From Sphingopyxis panaciterrae (lineage in GTDB: Bacteria; Pseudomonadota; Alphaproteobacteria; Sphingomonadales; Sphingomonadaceae): 64,000 nucleotides of DNA. This document shows positions 8,626 through 18,715 of this stretch, piece by piece. Below the pieces are notes generated by a model that ran no database searches, was not told where the DNA came from, and saw only the letters and a list, made by a program, of their open reading frames with translations. Within the stretch, counting starts at the first letter, position 1; every line of letters starts with the position of its first letter. Position numbers and translations under genes: made by a program. The stretch is taken from contig NZ_JAASQN010000005.1 of assembly GCF_011762125.1 (NCBI RefSeq), positions 1 through 64,000 on the forward strand, written 5' to 3'.

Positions 8626-9096
8626 GTGGCATTCCGAAATCGTCCTTTGGTGTTGGCCGTCGGAGCACTGGCCTATGTGGCGGCGCTGGTACCGGTGAGC
8701 GCCCCCGCCGCCGCCCAAAGCTGGGAGAGCGTCCGCACCTGCCGCGGCCTCGAAGGACGAAGCCGCACCAATTGCGAGCGGGACCGCGAGCGGGACAGGG
8801 ATCGCGACCGCGATCGCGATCGTGGCCGGTGGGAAAAGGAGCAGCATGGCCGTAACGATCGCGATCGCCGCGAATGGGAACGCAAGAAGCGGAAGGATGC
8901 CAAGAAGGACGGGGTCGTGGCCGGCGCCGTCGGTGCGGTGGTGGTCGGCGGCATCGTCGCGGCCATCGCAACCAGCGGAAACAAAAAGAAAAAAGAGCGC
9001 GAGCGCCGCGAATATTGCGAGGATCGCTATGGCACCTATGACGTGAAAACCGATCGTTATCTGGCTTCAAATGGCCGTTGGTATCCGTGCGAGTGA
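8626..9096 (+). CDS. secreted basic protein with BA14K-like C-terminus
   Basis: Protein of 156 aa starting at GTG (8626) behind TGGAGAAAAATC. A signal peptide (ends near APAAAQS) is followed by a charged low-complexity region of alternating Arg/Asp (RDRERDRDRDRDRDR), then a hydrophobic glycine/valine helix (VVAGAVGAVVVGGIVAAIA) and a C-terminal block YCEDRYGTYDVKTDRYLASN ending in GRWYPC. That last block has the spacing of the BA14K family (YC-x-R-YDxxTxxYLxxDG-C), known from a Brucella immunoreactive protein. The match is by eye. Probably periplasmic or cell-envelope; function unknown. Confidence 0.7.
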   Translation: MAFRNRPLVLAVGALAYVAALVPVSAPAAAQSWESVRTCRGLEGRSRTNCERDRERDRDRDRDRDRGRWEKEQHGRNDRDRREWERKKRKDAKKDGVVAGAVGAVVVGGIVAAIATSGNKKKKERERREYCEDRYGTYDVKTDRYLASNGRWYPCE

Positions 9097-9157
9097 CGAA
9101 AGCGGCGCATTTCAGGTAAACGCGCCCTTTACCAAGCTCCTGCATCATCGCTGAAGC

Positions 9158-9188
9158 CCTGTCTGGCATAGCCTGTGCCAGACAGGAG
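9158..9188 (+). promoter_or_regulatory. hairpin overlapping the ribosome-binding site of the DUF4402 gene
   Basis: CCTGTCTGGC (9158-9167) and GCCAGACAGG (9177-9186) are perfect 10-base arms around a 9-base loop. The right arm contains most of the Shine-Dalgarno CAGGAG (9183-9188) serving the GTG at 9196, so folding would hide it. Confidence 0.5.
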
Positions 9189-9195
9189 CAGAATC

Positions 9196-9750
9196 GTGGG
9201 GATTCAAGGGACCAGAAACTGTCGGGGCGCGCTCTGCGCCCTGACCATCGGCATGGCGACGGCGAGCACCTCATGGTGTGGGCCCGCGCGGGCGGCCGAC
9301 ACCAATGTCACCGCCAATGCCGCGATCGTCCGGCCGAACACGCTGATCAAGACCGATGACCTCGATTTCGGAACGCTGGTAAGCGGCACGGCCGCCGGCA
9401 GCGTGACGGTCAATCCGGTGACGGGCGCGCGCTCGACGAGCGGCGGCGTGACGTCGGTCGGCAACGATGCGCAGCGCGCCACCTTCCAGGGCAGCGGCGG
9501 CATCCTGCTGATCACCGTGTCGGGCAGCAATTCGGTGACGCTGTCGCGCGCCGGCGGCGGCGCCCCGACGATGACCGCGAGCCTCGTCCGCGCCGCCAGC
9601 ACCGGCGGCGGCGGCATCGCGCTGCTCGGCACGACGTTGCTGCCCAGCGGGGTCCAGACCTATTATATCGGCGGCACGCTGACGGTGCCCGCCAACCAGC
9701 CCGCGGGCGATTACAGCGGGACCTTCACGCTCACCGTAAACTATCTCTGA
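9196..9750 (+). CDS. DUF4402 domain exported protein
   Basis: Exported protein of 184 aa; GTG at 9196 is chosen because it follows ACAGGAGCAGAATC. The signal peptide probably ends at ARA-ADT (about residue 36). The mature part is glycine/threonine-rich, with the DUF4402 features LDFGTLVSGTAAGSVTVNP near the start and YYIGGTLTVPANQPAGDYSG then TFTLTVNY at the C-terminus, a fimbrial-subunit-like beta-sandwich pattern. DUF4402 proteins often occur with chaperone-usher systems, but no usher or chaperone is present here. Confidence 0.85.
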   Translation: MGIQGTRNCRGALCALTIGMATASTSWCGPARAADTNVTANAAIVRPNTLIKTDDLDFGTLVSGTAAGSVTVNPVTGARSTSGGVTSVGNDAQRATFQGSGGILLITVSGSNSVTLSRAGGGAPTMTASLVRAASTGGGGIALLGTTLLPSGVQTYYIGGTLTVPANQPAGDYSGTFTLTVNYL

Positions 9751-9793
9751 CCGGACGTTTGCGGACGGGCGTCCGCCCCCCTATATCTACAGC

Positions 9794-11236
9794 ATGACAA
9801 GCCCCACCGACCCCCGCCGCTTTCTCTATCGTGCCGACGCGCTCGACCCCGATCTCGCGCAAAAGCTGGCGCGCGAAGCGCTGGCAAAGGCCGACGACGG
9901 CGAGCTGTATCTGCAATATCGCGCCAGCGAGAGCTTCGGATTCGACGACGGGCGGCTGAAGACCGCCGATTATTCGACCGACGCGGGTTTCGGCCTGCGC
10001 GCCGTATCGGGCGAGATGACGGGTTTCGCGCATGCGAGCGACGTCAGCGCCGGGGCGATCCGCCGCGCCGCCGAAACGCTCGCGCTGCTCGACCCCGCGA
10101 ACCAGCCGCACGCCGCGCCGCCCCCGCGCACCAACCGCCATCTATATGACGAGGCGAACCCGCTCGACCTCATCCCCTTCGCGAAGAAGGTCGAACTGTG
10201 CCAGCAGGTCGACGCCGCCGCGCGCGCGCGCGATCCGCGCGTCGTGCAGGTGTCGGTCGCGCTCGCGGGCAGCTGGTCGGTGGTCGAGATCGTCCGCGCC
10301 GACGGCTTCCTCGCGACCGACATCCGCCCGCTCGTCCGCCTGAACGTCTCGATCGTCGTCGAGGAGAATGGGCGGCGCGAGAGCGGCTATTTCGGCCTCG
10401 GCGGCCGGTACATGTACGATCATCTGTTCGAGGAAGCGCAGTGGAACCGCGCGATCGACGAGGCGCTGAACCAGGCGCTCGTCAACCTGCGCGCCGTCGA
10501 CGCGCCGGCCGGCGAATTCACCGTGCTGCTCGGCCCCGGCTGGCCGGGCGTGCTGCTGCACGAAGCCGTCGGCCACGGGCTCGAGGGCGATTTCAACCGC
10601 AAGGGCACCAGCGCCTTTTCGGGAAGAATTGGAGAACGCGTCGCGGCACCCGGCGTCACGGTGGTCGACGACGGCGCGATGGACAGCCCGGTCGGCGGCG
10701 GCCGCCGCGGCTCGCTGAGCATCGACGACGAAGGCACCCCGACCGGCGAGACGGTGCTGATCGAGGACGGCATCCTCAAGGGCTATATGCAGGACCGGCT
10801 CAACGCGCGGCTGATGGGGACAGAGCCGACCGGCAACGGGCGCCGCGAAAGCTTCGCGCACGCCCCGATGCCGCGGATGACCAACACCTTCATGAAGGGC
10901 GGGAGCGACGACCCCGCCGAATTGCTGAGCCGGGTCAAGAACGGCATCTTCGCCAAAAGCTTCGGCGGCGGGCAGGTCGACATCGTGTCGGGCAAGTTCG
11001 TCTTCAGCTGCACCGAGGCGTATAAGATCGAGAATGGCAAGATCGGCACACCGATCAAGGGCGCGACGCTGATCGGCGACGGGCCGAGCGTGCTGACCAA
11101 GGTCGAGGGCATCGGGAACGACATGGCGATCGACGAAGGCATCGGCATCTGCGGCAAGGGCGGCCAGAGCGTCCCCGCGGGCGTCGGCCAGCCGACGCTG
11201 CTGGTCAGCGGGCTGACGGTGGGCGGAACGGCATAA
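9794..11236 (+). CDS. tldD: metalloprotease TldD
   Basis: Cytoplasmic zinc metallopeptidase subunit, 480 aa, full family length. The catalytic HEAVGH followed by GLEGDFNRKGTSAF (about residues 255-275) is the TldD signature. TldD works as a heterodimer with TldE/PmbA, which is not in this window; the pair degrades unfolded peptides and matures some modified peptides. ATG at 9794 is the family-like start. Apparently monocistronic. Confidence 0.97.
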   Translation: MTSPTDPRRFLYRADALDPDLAQKLAREALAKADDGELYLQYRASESFGFDDGRLKTADYSTDAGFGLRAVSGEMTGFAHASDVSAGAIRRAAETLALLDPANQPHAAPPPRTNRHLYDEANPLDLIPFAKKVELCQQVDAAARARDPRVVQVSVALAGSWSVVEIVRADGFLATDIRPLVRLNVSIVVEENGRRESGYFGLGGRYMYDHLFEEAQWNRAIDEALNQALVNLRAVDAPAGEFTVLLGPGWPGVLLHEAVGHGLEGDFNRKGTSAFSGRIGERVAAPGVTVVDDGAMDSPVGGGRRGSLSIDDEGTPTGETVLIEDGILKGYMQDRLNARLMGTEPTGNGRRESFAHAPMPRMTNTFMKGGSDDPAELLSRVKNGIFAKSFGGGQVDIVSGKFVFSCTEAYKIENGKIGTPIKGATLIGDGPSVLTKVEGIGNDMAIDEGIGICGKGGQSVPAGVGQPTLLVSGLTVGGTA

Positions 11237-11345
11237 AGCTCCTTCCCCCTCGATGGGGAGGGATATGGAGCCTTATCGCGTAGCGATTAGGCGAAGTTGG
11301 ATAGGGTGATGGCGCGTCATCCCGCCATGGCATCTCCACGGATTA

Positions 11346-11461
11346 CTCTCTCCCCTTTAGGGGAGAGATACGCAGGCTTGCCAGCTTGCTGGCTAGCCGG
11401 AGTTGAGAGGGGTTTGGCCACGTCCCCCTCTCCCAACCCTCTCCCCTAAAGGGGAGAGGGC
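11346..11461. repeat. CT-rich palindromic element (copy 1 of a pair)
   Basis: Starts with CTCTCCCCTTTAGGGGAGAG and ends with CTCTCCCCTAAAGGGGAGAG; between them GATACGCAGGCTTGCCAGCT and a GTTGAGAGGGG segment. A close relative lies at 51333-51481 with the same order of parts. The rest of the 457-base gap (11237-11693) holds two further short palindromes (near 11247 and 11547) and the TTGGCGTCC... leader of the next gene, with no other gene seen. Confidence 0.75.
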
Positions 11462-11693
11462 TATATGTCTGCTCTGCACCCCAAAACCGCCGTTCCGACA
11501 AATTACGAATTTGGCCACGCGACCCAGTCAACAAGCTGGCAAGTCTAGCCGCCTCCCCCATCAAGGGGGAGGTTGAGCGCCCTGTGATCCGCCTCACTTG
11601 GCGTCCGTCCCTTGCGCGCCTATAGTCATGCAAACAGGATAAGAATCGGGTCGCATCATCCGCGGGGCCATGCCCTGCAACAGGGGGATCATC

Positions 11694-12932
11694 ATGCGTT
11701 CGAATCTGCGTTTCATTTCCGTGGCCGCCGTCGCCGCGATGCTTGCCGCCGTTCCCGGCTTGGCCCAAAAATCGGCGCAAAAATCGACCGGGCCCAAGGA
11801 ACGATATGAAATGGACGTCGCGACGACGTCGGGCCTCGCCGCGATGGGCGGCGGAAAGGGCGGCATCGGCGGCGCGATGGGGATGATGTTCGGCGGCGAC
11901 CCGTCGAGCAAGGTCGCCTATATGCTCGACCTCCGCCTCGGTTCGAACGACGCGGCCACCGCGCCGCCGCCGAAGGGCGACCATTTCTTTCTGCCGCAGG
12001 CGAAGGTCGGCAAATCGCTGCCGCTGATCGCGCCCGAACGCGGGACGCCCGATACGCCCGGCACATTCGAGCGGCCGAAGGGCCGCTTGCTCCTCTATTG
12101 GGGCTGCGGTGCCAAGGCGGGCCCGGGCCAGCCGGTGATCATCGATTTCGCCAAGGTCGCCGCCGGACAGATGCCGCCAGGCCTGATGTCGAGCGCGGTG
12201 CCGGTCATCCGCGAGGTGTCGGCCGCGAACAGCCGCTCCTATACGCATTGGCCGAACGGCAAGGGCGGCAAGCCGCCTTCGTCGGGGTCCTCGCTGCTCG
12301 GCGCGCACCGGATCGCGAGCAACTATGGCTCCGACATCAATTTCACCCTCGCGCAGGATTATATGCCGGGCCTGCAGGCGTCGACGACGGTCCAGCCCGA
12401 CGGGTCAGTGATGGTCCGCTGGGGCGCGCTCCAGCCCGCCACAGGTTATGCGGCGTGGGCCTTCGGCGGCATGGACCGCGCGGGCGCTGGGCAATCTGGG
12501 GCAGGCGACGTCGTGTGGTGGACAAGCAGCGCGACGAAGGAATTCGGCGGCGGCCTGTGGGACTGGCTGCCGCCCTCGACCGTCGCGGGCCTGATCACCA
12601 GGAAGATCGTGATGCCGCCGTCGCAGACGAGCTGTCAGATCCCCGCCGAGGTCAAGAAGGCGTCGGGCGAGATGATGGTCGGCAATCTCAACGCCTTCGG
12701 GCCCGAGGCCAATTTCTCCTACCCGCCCAAGCCCGCGGGCAATGCGGTGTGGAATATCGACTGGACCGCAAAAGTGCGTTTCCGCTCGCACACGATGCTG
12801 CTGATCGGCGCCGATTTCGGCGGGATGGGCGGGATGAGCGGCGGCAGTGACGACGCCGCGCCGGCCGAAAAGCCGAAGAAGAAGAAATGCAAGGGCCCGC
12901 TCGGCATCCCGCTTCCCGATGGGGCGTGCTGA
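11694..12932 (+). CDS. exported protein of unknown function
   Basis: Protein of 412 aa that I do not recognise. ATG at 11694 is preceded by CAGGGGGATC; an ATG at 11670 is less well placed. A signal peptide ends near VPGLA-QKS. The N-terminal third has a Gly/Met-rich stretch (MGGGKGGIGGAMGMMFGG), then alternating hydrophobic segments with no membrane helices; the C-terminus is lysine/cysteine-containing (KPKKKKCKGP). It looks like a soluble or surface-associated envelope protein. Monocistronic by position. Confidence 0.8.
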   Translation: MRSNLRFISVAAVAAMLAAVPGLAQKSAQKSTGPKERYEMDVATTSGLAAMGGGKGGIGGAMGMMFGGDPSSKVAYMLDLRLGSNDAATAPPPKGDHFFLPQAKVGKSLPLIAPERGTPDTPGTFERPKGRLLLYWGCGAKAGPGQPVIIDFAKVAAGQMPPGLMSSAVPVIREVSAANSRSYTHWPNGKGGKPPSSGSSLLGAHRIASNYGSDINFTLAQDYMPGLQASTTVQPDGSVMVRWGALQPATGYAAWAFGGMDRAGAGQSGAGDVVWWTSSATKEFGGGLWDWLPPSTVAGLITRKIVMPPSQTSCQIPAEVKKASGEMMVGNLNAFGPEANFSYPPKPAGNAVWNIDWTAKVRFRSHTMLLIGADFGGMGGMSGGSDDAAPAEKPKKKKCKGPLGIPLPDGAC

Positions 12933-12986
12933 TCCTGCCGGGGAGGCGGTGACAGGTTGCGGCTGTTAGCGGACCTTTAAGAACAT

Positions 12987-13080
12987 CGTCACCCCGGACT
13001 TGATCCGGGGTCCCGCTTGATCATGAAAACAGCGGATGGCCCAAAGAAAGCGGGATCCCGGGTCAAGCCCGGGATGACGA
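12987..13080. repeat. palindromic repeat, family A (copy 2)
   Basis: Near-identical ends to copy 1 (CGTCACCCCGGACTTGATCC ... GGGTCAAGCCCGGGATGACG) with a different central spacer. Together with the family B repeat just downstream it fills most of the 414-base gap 12933-13346. Confidence 0.85.
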
Positions 13081-13120
13081 AAAAAGGCCAGGAAGCAGCC
13101 GGTAGCTACCGTTCCTTCGT

Positions 13121-13207
13121 GGACCCCGGCGAAAGCCGGGGTCCATGGCGGCATCACGCAACGCAAGCTTTGGGGCGCTCTGGGCCCCGGCTTTCGGCGG
13201 GGTACAC
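13121..13207. repeat. palindromic repeat, family B
   Basis: GTGGACCCCGGCGAAAGCCG on the left and CCCCGGCTTTCGGCGGGGTA on the right, with a ~40-base spacer. Adjacent to family A copy 2, an arrangement also seen at 31999-32210. Confidence 0.75.
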
Positions 13208-13346
13208 AGCCGACAGGCCCAACGCCAGCTCCCCACCCCAACGTCGTCGTTCATTTTATCGTCGCCAGCGCCAGTCAGCCGCCGTTAACGCGGCGGAGCG
13301 TAAGAAAATCGCGGGGAGCTGCGTTACGAAGCACAGGAGTCGAAGC

Positions 13347-13751
13347 ATGCGTCCGCTGATTTTCACTATCCTTGCCGCCGCCGCCGTGGCGGCCGCGCCC
13401 GGCGTTGCCGCCGCGAAGGACAAGCTCGCGCCCGAGGCGCGGCTCGAGAAATTGCTCGACGGCCGCGTCGCGGGGGCGCCGCAGGACTGCATTCCGCTCG
13501 CCTCGGCGAGCAGCAGCCAGATCATCGACAAGACCGCGATCGTCTATCGCGTCGGCAGCACCCTGTGGGTCAACCGGCCCAAGGGCGGTGCCGAATCGCT
13601 CGATGACGACGATATCCTCGTCACCAAACTGACCGGCAGCCAGCTGTGCAGCATCGACACCATCGAACTGCGCGACCGCACCAGCCATATGTACAGCGGC
13701 TTCGTGTCGCTCGGCGAATTCGTGCCGTACCGCCGCGCCAAGGCGAATTAG
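13347..13751 (+). CDS. small exported protein of unknown function
   Basis: Protein of 134 aa. ATG at 13347 follows CACAGGAGTCGAAGC. A signal peptide (MRPLIFTILAAAAVAAAPGV, ending near AAA-KDK) precedes a soluble domain with two cysteines (QDCIPL and QLCSID) that could form a disulphide. The sequence IVYRVGSTLWVNRPKGGAES suggests a small beta-rich fold. Short proteins of this look are common in sphingomonads; no function is assigned. Confidence 0.8.
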   Translation: MRPLIFTILAAAAVAAAPGVAAAKDKLAPEARLEKLLDGRVAGAPQDCIPLASASSSQIIDKTAIVYRVGSTLWVNRPKGGAESLDDDDILVTKLTGSQLCSIDTIELRDRTSHMYSGFVSLGEFVPYRRAKAN

Positions 13752-13758
13752 GCTCTTT

Positions 13759-13841
13759 CGTCATTGCGAGGGCCAAAGGCCCGTGGCAATCCAGAGCGGT
13801 GCTGAGCCGCTCTGGATTGCTTCGCTACGCTCGCAATGACG
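13759..13841. repeat. palindromic repeat, family C
   Basis: Outer arms CGTCATTGCGAG / CTCGCAATGACG enclose a perfect 14-base inner hairpin (GCAATCCAGAGCGG at 13786-13799 and complement at 13807-13820). It ends 11 bases before the next gene start, so it lies in the leader of the DUF924 gene. Confidence 0.8.
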
Positions 13842-13852
13842 GATAAATTGAA

Positions 13853-14413
13853 ATGACTCCTCCCCCTCCCCCCGCCGACTGGGCACAGCAGTTGCTCGCC
13901 TTCTGGTTCGATGCGCACGGCTTCGACGACTGGTACGGGGGCGGGCCGGATTTCGATGCCGAGGTGCGCGCGCTCGCGGCCGGCTGGCACGACGCGCTGC
14001 GCTCAGAGCCCGCGAGCAGTTTCCTCACCGATCGCGACACCGCGCTCGCCGCGGCAATCCTGTTCGACCAGGTGCCGCGCAACATCTATCGCGACCACGC
14101 CGATGCGTTCGCGACCGACGATCTGGCGCGCGCCGTCGCCCGCGCGATGGTCGAGCGCGGCTGGGACCGCGATGTCGCAGAGGACCGGCGCCAATTCGTC
14201 TATCTGCCCTTCGAACATAGCGAGGATATCGCCGACCAGCGCGAATCGCTGCGCCTGATGGCTCAACTCGCCGATCCGCGCTCGCTCGAATATGCGCAAA
14301 AGCATTTCGACATCATCGACCGCTTCGGTCGCTTCCCGCATCGCAACGCCGCGCTCGGCCGCGCCAGCCGCCCCGACGAGGAAGCCGCGATAGAAGAGGG
14401 CAAAAATTGGTGA
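13853..14413 (+). CDS. DUF924 family protein
   Basis: Protein of 186 aa matching DUF924 from end to end: the N-terminal LLAFWFDAHGFDDWYGGGPD, the central LFDQVPRNIYRD, and the C-terminal YLPFEHSEDIADQ and HFDIIDRFGRFPHRNAALGR are family hallmarks. It is an all-helical, TPR-like cytoplasmic fold of unknown function. First gene of a probable run with the downstream oxidase-family, DUF2007 and phosphatase genes. Confidence 0.92.
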   Translation: MTPPPPPADWAQQLLAFWFDAHGFDDWYGGGPDFDAEVRALAAGWHDALRSEPASSFLTDRDTALAAAILFDQVPRNIYRDHADAFATDDLARAVARAMVERGWDRDVAEDRRQFVYLPFEHSEDIADQRESLRLMAQLADPRSLEYAQKHFDIIDRFGRFPHRNAALGRASRPDEEAAIEEGKNW

Positions 14414-14447
14414 TAGGAGCAGGATGCAACCCTGCGGAGCCCCGACC

Positions 14448-15026
14448 ATGGCCGAATTCACCGATGCGCTGACCGACAAGCATATCGCCTTCATCGAGAA
14501 GCAGCCGATCTTCTTTACCGCGACCGCTGCCGCCGACGGCCGCATCAACCTGTCGCCAAAGGGCTATGCCGACACGTTTCGCGTGCTGTCGCGCGGCGAG
14601 GTCGCCTATCTCGACTTCGGCGGATCGGGGAACGAGACGCATGCGCACCTCGCCGCTGGCCAGAAAGACCAGGGCCGGATTACGCTGATGTTCTGCGCCT
14701 TCGATCGCAGCGCCTTGATCCTGCGCATCTATGGCCGCGGGCGCGCGGTGCTGCCGCAGGATGCCGGGTGGGACGCGGCGGCGGCGCACTTCACCCTGCT
14801 GCCCGGCACGCGCCAGATTTTCATGATCGATGTCGAAAGCGTGCAGACGAGCTGCGGCTGGGGGGTGCCGATGATGGAACTCAGCCATGAACGCGACACG
14901 CTGCAAAAATATCACCGCCAGGCCGACCCGGTGCTGTGGGTCGAAAAATTCCGGGAACGCACGACAAGCATCGACGGCCTGCCGACGCGCCCAACCGACC
15001 GTTTCGTCACCGGCGACCCCGTCTGA
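14448..15026 (+). CDS. pyridoxamine 5'-phosphate oxidase family (FMN-binding) protein
   Basis: Protein of 192 aa. ATG at 14448 follows GCGGAGCCCCGACC; an earlier ATG at 14424 is possible but adds eight atypical residues. The N-terminal FIEKQPIFFTATAAADGRIN then LSPKGY is the split-barrel PPOX/FMN-binding signature, continuing through VAYLDFGGSGNETHAH. This subgroup is not PdxH itself and its substrate is unknown. The stop codon overlaps the start of the DUF2007 gene (TGATG), indicating translational coupling. Confidence 0.88.
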   Translation: MAEFTDALTDKHIAFIEKQPIFFTATAAADGRINLSPKGYADTFRVLSRGEVAYLDFGGSGNETHAHLAAGQKDQGRITLMFCAFDRSALILRIYGRGRAVLPQDAGWDAAAAHFTLLPGTRQIFMIDVESVQTSCGWGVPMMELSHERDTLQKYHRQADPVLWVEKFRERTTSIDGLPTRPTDRFVTGDPV

Positions 15027-15238
15027 TGGCGCTCGTCGAGCTGATCCGCCTGCCGAGCGGCGCCGAGGCCGAGCTACTGCGCGGGCGGCTCGAAAGCGCC
15101 GGGGTGCATGCGGTCTGCTTCGACGCGGGGATGAATATCGCCGAAAGCGTCGGGCTGCTCATTCCCGTGCGCGTGATGGTGCTGGACGAGGATCTGGGCG
15201 AGGCAAAGGCCTTGCTGGCCGAATTCGGGGCGGACTAG
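15026..15238 (+). CDS. DUF2007 domain protein
   Basis: Small protein of 70 aa. The pattern AEAELLRGRLESAGVHAVCF and the C-terminal VMVLDEDLGEAKALLAEF match DUF2007, a ferredoxin-like fold annotated as a putative signal-transducing domain with no proven role. The ATG overlaps the preceding stop by one base. Confidence 0.87.
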   Translation: MALVELIRLPSGAEAELLRGRLESAGVHAVCFDAGMNIAESVGLLIPVRVMVLDEDLGEAKALLAEFGAD

Positions 15239-15309
15239 CGGCGCAACCGAATCCGCTCCTCATTCGTCCTGATCAGGACAAACCCAAGGAAAGCCGCTCT
15301 CTCCCGCCC

Positions 15310-16008
15310 ATGATCAAGGTCGCCAGTTACAATATGCGCAAGGGCATCGGGCTCGATCGCCGCCGCGACCCGGGGCGGGTGCTGTCGGTGCTCGGCGAGC
15401 TCGACGCCGATATCGTCGCGCTGCAGGAGGCCGACCGCCGGTTCGGCACCCGCGCCAGCGCGATCCCGCCGCACATGCTCGAAGACCATAGCGATTATGT
15501 GCCCGTTGCCCTCACCGACCGCCCGCACAGCATCGGCTGGCACGGCAATGCCCTGCTCGTCCGCAAGGGCGCCGAGGTCGAGGAAAGCCACGCGCTCCAT
15601 TTGCCGACGCTCGAGCCCCGCGGCGCCGTCGCCGCGACGATCCGCATCGGCGACACGCGGTTGCGGGTGGTCGGCATGCACCTCGACATTTCGGGGCTGC
15701 GCCGCCGCCAGCAGGCGCGCGCGATCCTCCATCACATCGCCGATGGCGAGGAATTGCCGACGATCCTGATGGGCGACTGCAACGAATGGCGCGCGTCGGG
15801 CGGTTGCCTGGCCGATTTCGGCCAGCAGCATCGCCTTGTCGATACCGGCCACAGCTTTCATAGCCGCCGCCCGGTGGCGAAGCTCGACCGCATCTTCGCC
15901 TCGCCCGACCTCGAGGCCGTCGAGGCGGGGGTCCACCGCAGCGCCCTGGCGGCGCGCGCGTCGGACCATCTGCCGATCTGGGCGCGGTTCATGAAGGCGG
16001 ACGGGTAG
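15310..16008 (+). CDS. endonuclease/exonuclease/phosphatase (EEP) family protein
   Basis: Protein of 232 aa with all EEP-superfamily motifs: ASYNMRKGIG, the metal-binding glutamate in VALQEADRRF, GMHLDI, MGDCNEW and the terminal SDHLPIWA. No signal peptide, so probably cytoplasmic. Members include nucleases and lipid or sugar phosphatases; the substrate cannot be read from the sequence. ATG at 15310 begins the family-typical MIKVASYN. Lies 71 bases after the DUF2007 gene. Confidence 0.9.
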   Translation: MIKVASYNMRKGIGLDRRRDPGRVLSVLGELDADIVALQEADRRFGTRASAIPPHMLEDHSDYVPVALTDRPHSIGWHGNALLVRKGAEVEESHALHLPTLEPRGAVAATIRIGDTRLRVVGMHLDISGLRRRQQARAILHHIADGEELPTILMGDCNEWRASGGCLADFGQQHRLVDTGHSFHSRRPVAKLDRIFASPDLEAVEAGVHRSALAARASDHLPIWARFMKADG

Positions 16009-16082
16009 CCGCGCGGGGTCGACCGTAGAACATGCCTATAGCGGCATTGGGGTGGAGAGGGGCCATAGGCACTACCCACTTT

Positions 16083-16175
16083 CGTCATCCCGGGCTTGAC
16101 CCGGGATCCCACTTTTTTGAAGCCATCTGTTGTTTTCGAGAGCAAGCGGGACCCCGGATCAAGTCCGGGGTGACG
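16083..16175. repeat. palindromic repeat, family A (copy 3, inverted)
   Basis: Same element in the opposite orientation (CGTCATCCCGGGCTTGACCC ... GATCAAGTCCGGGGTGACG). The remaining part of the 393-base gap 16009-16401 carries the glnK promoter. Confidence 0.85.
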
Positions 16176-16332
16176 GTGAATGGGGTGGCTGCAACTGGCC
16201 GCAAGCCGCCATCACCCGCCTCGCCGCACAGCCACCACCTGCACAAAAAATAGGCATAGCGCTGCTCAGCCTGCCCATTCGACGACCGTTTCGAATGCGG
16301 CTACGCCCGAAAACTTCCGAAAATGTCAATAA

Positions 16333-16740
<408 letters not shown>

Positions 16741-16757
16741 TGACGAAGGGGGATAAT

Positions 16758-18119
<1,362 letters not shown>

Positions 18120-18204
18120 TCAACGAGACAGGATACCCGCCGCCGCTCTCTCCTCTTTCAACAGGGCGGCGGGATCCTACCGGGGTTCCTCCTGCGAACC
18201 ACTG

Positions 18205-18350
18205 GCCGGGGCTTGTCCCCGGCCTCTTTTTGATTGTGGCCGGGACGGCCACGGGCCCGGGGCTTGTCCCCGGCCTCTTTTTGATTGTGGCCGGGACGGC
18301 CACGGGCCCGGAGCTTGTCCCCGGCCTCTTTTCGATTGTGGCCGGACCCA
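18205..18350 (+). terminator. three tandem 51-bp units each carrying a terminator-like hairpin
   Basis: The segment GCTTGTCCCCGGCCTCTTTT begins at 18211, 18262 and 18313, giving an exact 51-base period. The first copy folds as GGCCGGGG-CTTGT-CCCCGGCC followed by TCTTTTT, a textbook intrinsic terminator; copies two and three keep a shorter CCGGGG/CCCCGG-type stem, one with a mismatch. It lies about 90 bases after amtB, on its strand. Confidence 0.8.
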
Positions 18351-18379
18351 TTCTCGCTCCCCTTTTTCCCCCGAATTTT

Positions 18380-18530
18380 GTGCAGATTTTTGTGCGCAAA
18401 AAATTGGCGGGGCGCAGGCGTTTTAGGCCTTTCCAACATGACATTAATGTGGCATTCATTGCGTCAACAGTTTCAGGAGGGGAGAGCCTGAAAGGCTGGG
18501 CCGGGACGCAAGTCCCGGCCCTCTTTTTTT
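18380..18530 (+). ncRNA. possible small RNA ending at a strong terminator
   Basis: A + strand terminator at 18498-18530 lies well beyond three terminators that should already stop amtB transcripts, and there is no gene between. An A/T-rich, promoter-like stretch (near 18378-18405) precedes it, and TTTCAGG-N8-CCTGAAA (near 18467) forms a second hairpin with a G-rich loop AGGGGAGA. A 17-codon reading frame (ATG at 18438) exists but has no convincing ribosome-binding site. No known RNA family was recognised. Confidence 0.3.
18498..18530 (+). terminator. strong intrinsic terminator
   Basis: GGGCCGGGAC-GCAA-GTCCCGGCCC (18498-18521) is a perfect 10-base stem with a 4-base loop, followed by TCTTTTTTT. 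The T-run is on the + strand only, so it does not serve the minus-strand oxidoreductase. Confidence 0.85.
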
Positions 18531-18715
18531 GTCCGCGGCGCACGCAGGTTCATAATTCCCCGGAAATCCGCCACTCCTGCCGAAGGGGTAGCGACGCGGC
18601 GGACGTCACCCGGCCACGTCGAATCGCGCGCGGCGGGGCCGAATGCCGCAGCTAAAGCCGGGACCCGTGCGGGCCGCGCCGGCCGCGCCGGGCCCTGGCT
18701 CTCGCCGGGAAAAAT

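Noticed and set aside
8541..8855. 104-codon frame overlapping the BA14K-like gene
   Set aside because: Overlaps the better supported exported protein in another frame; its translation is low-complexity.
18205..18350. CRISPR array
   Set aside because: Three exact 51-base periods with no unique spacers; the units are tandem terminator hairpins.
18438..18491. 17-codon frame in the presumed small RNA
   Set aside because: No convincing ribosome-binding site; noted only as an alternative for the region.
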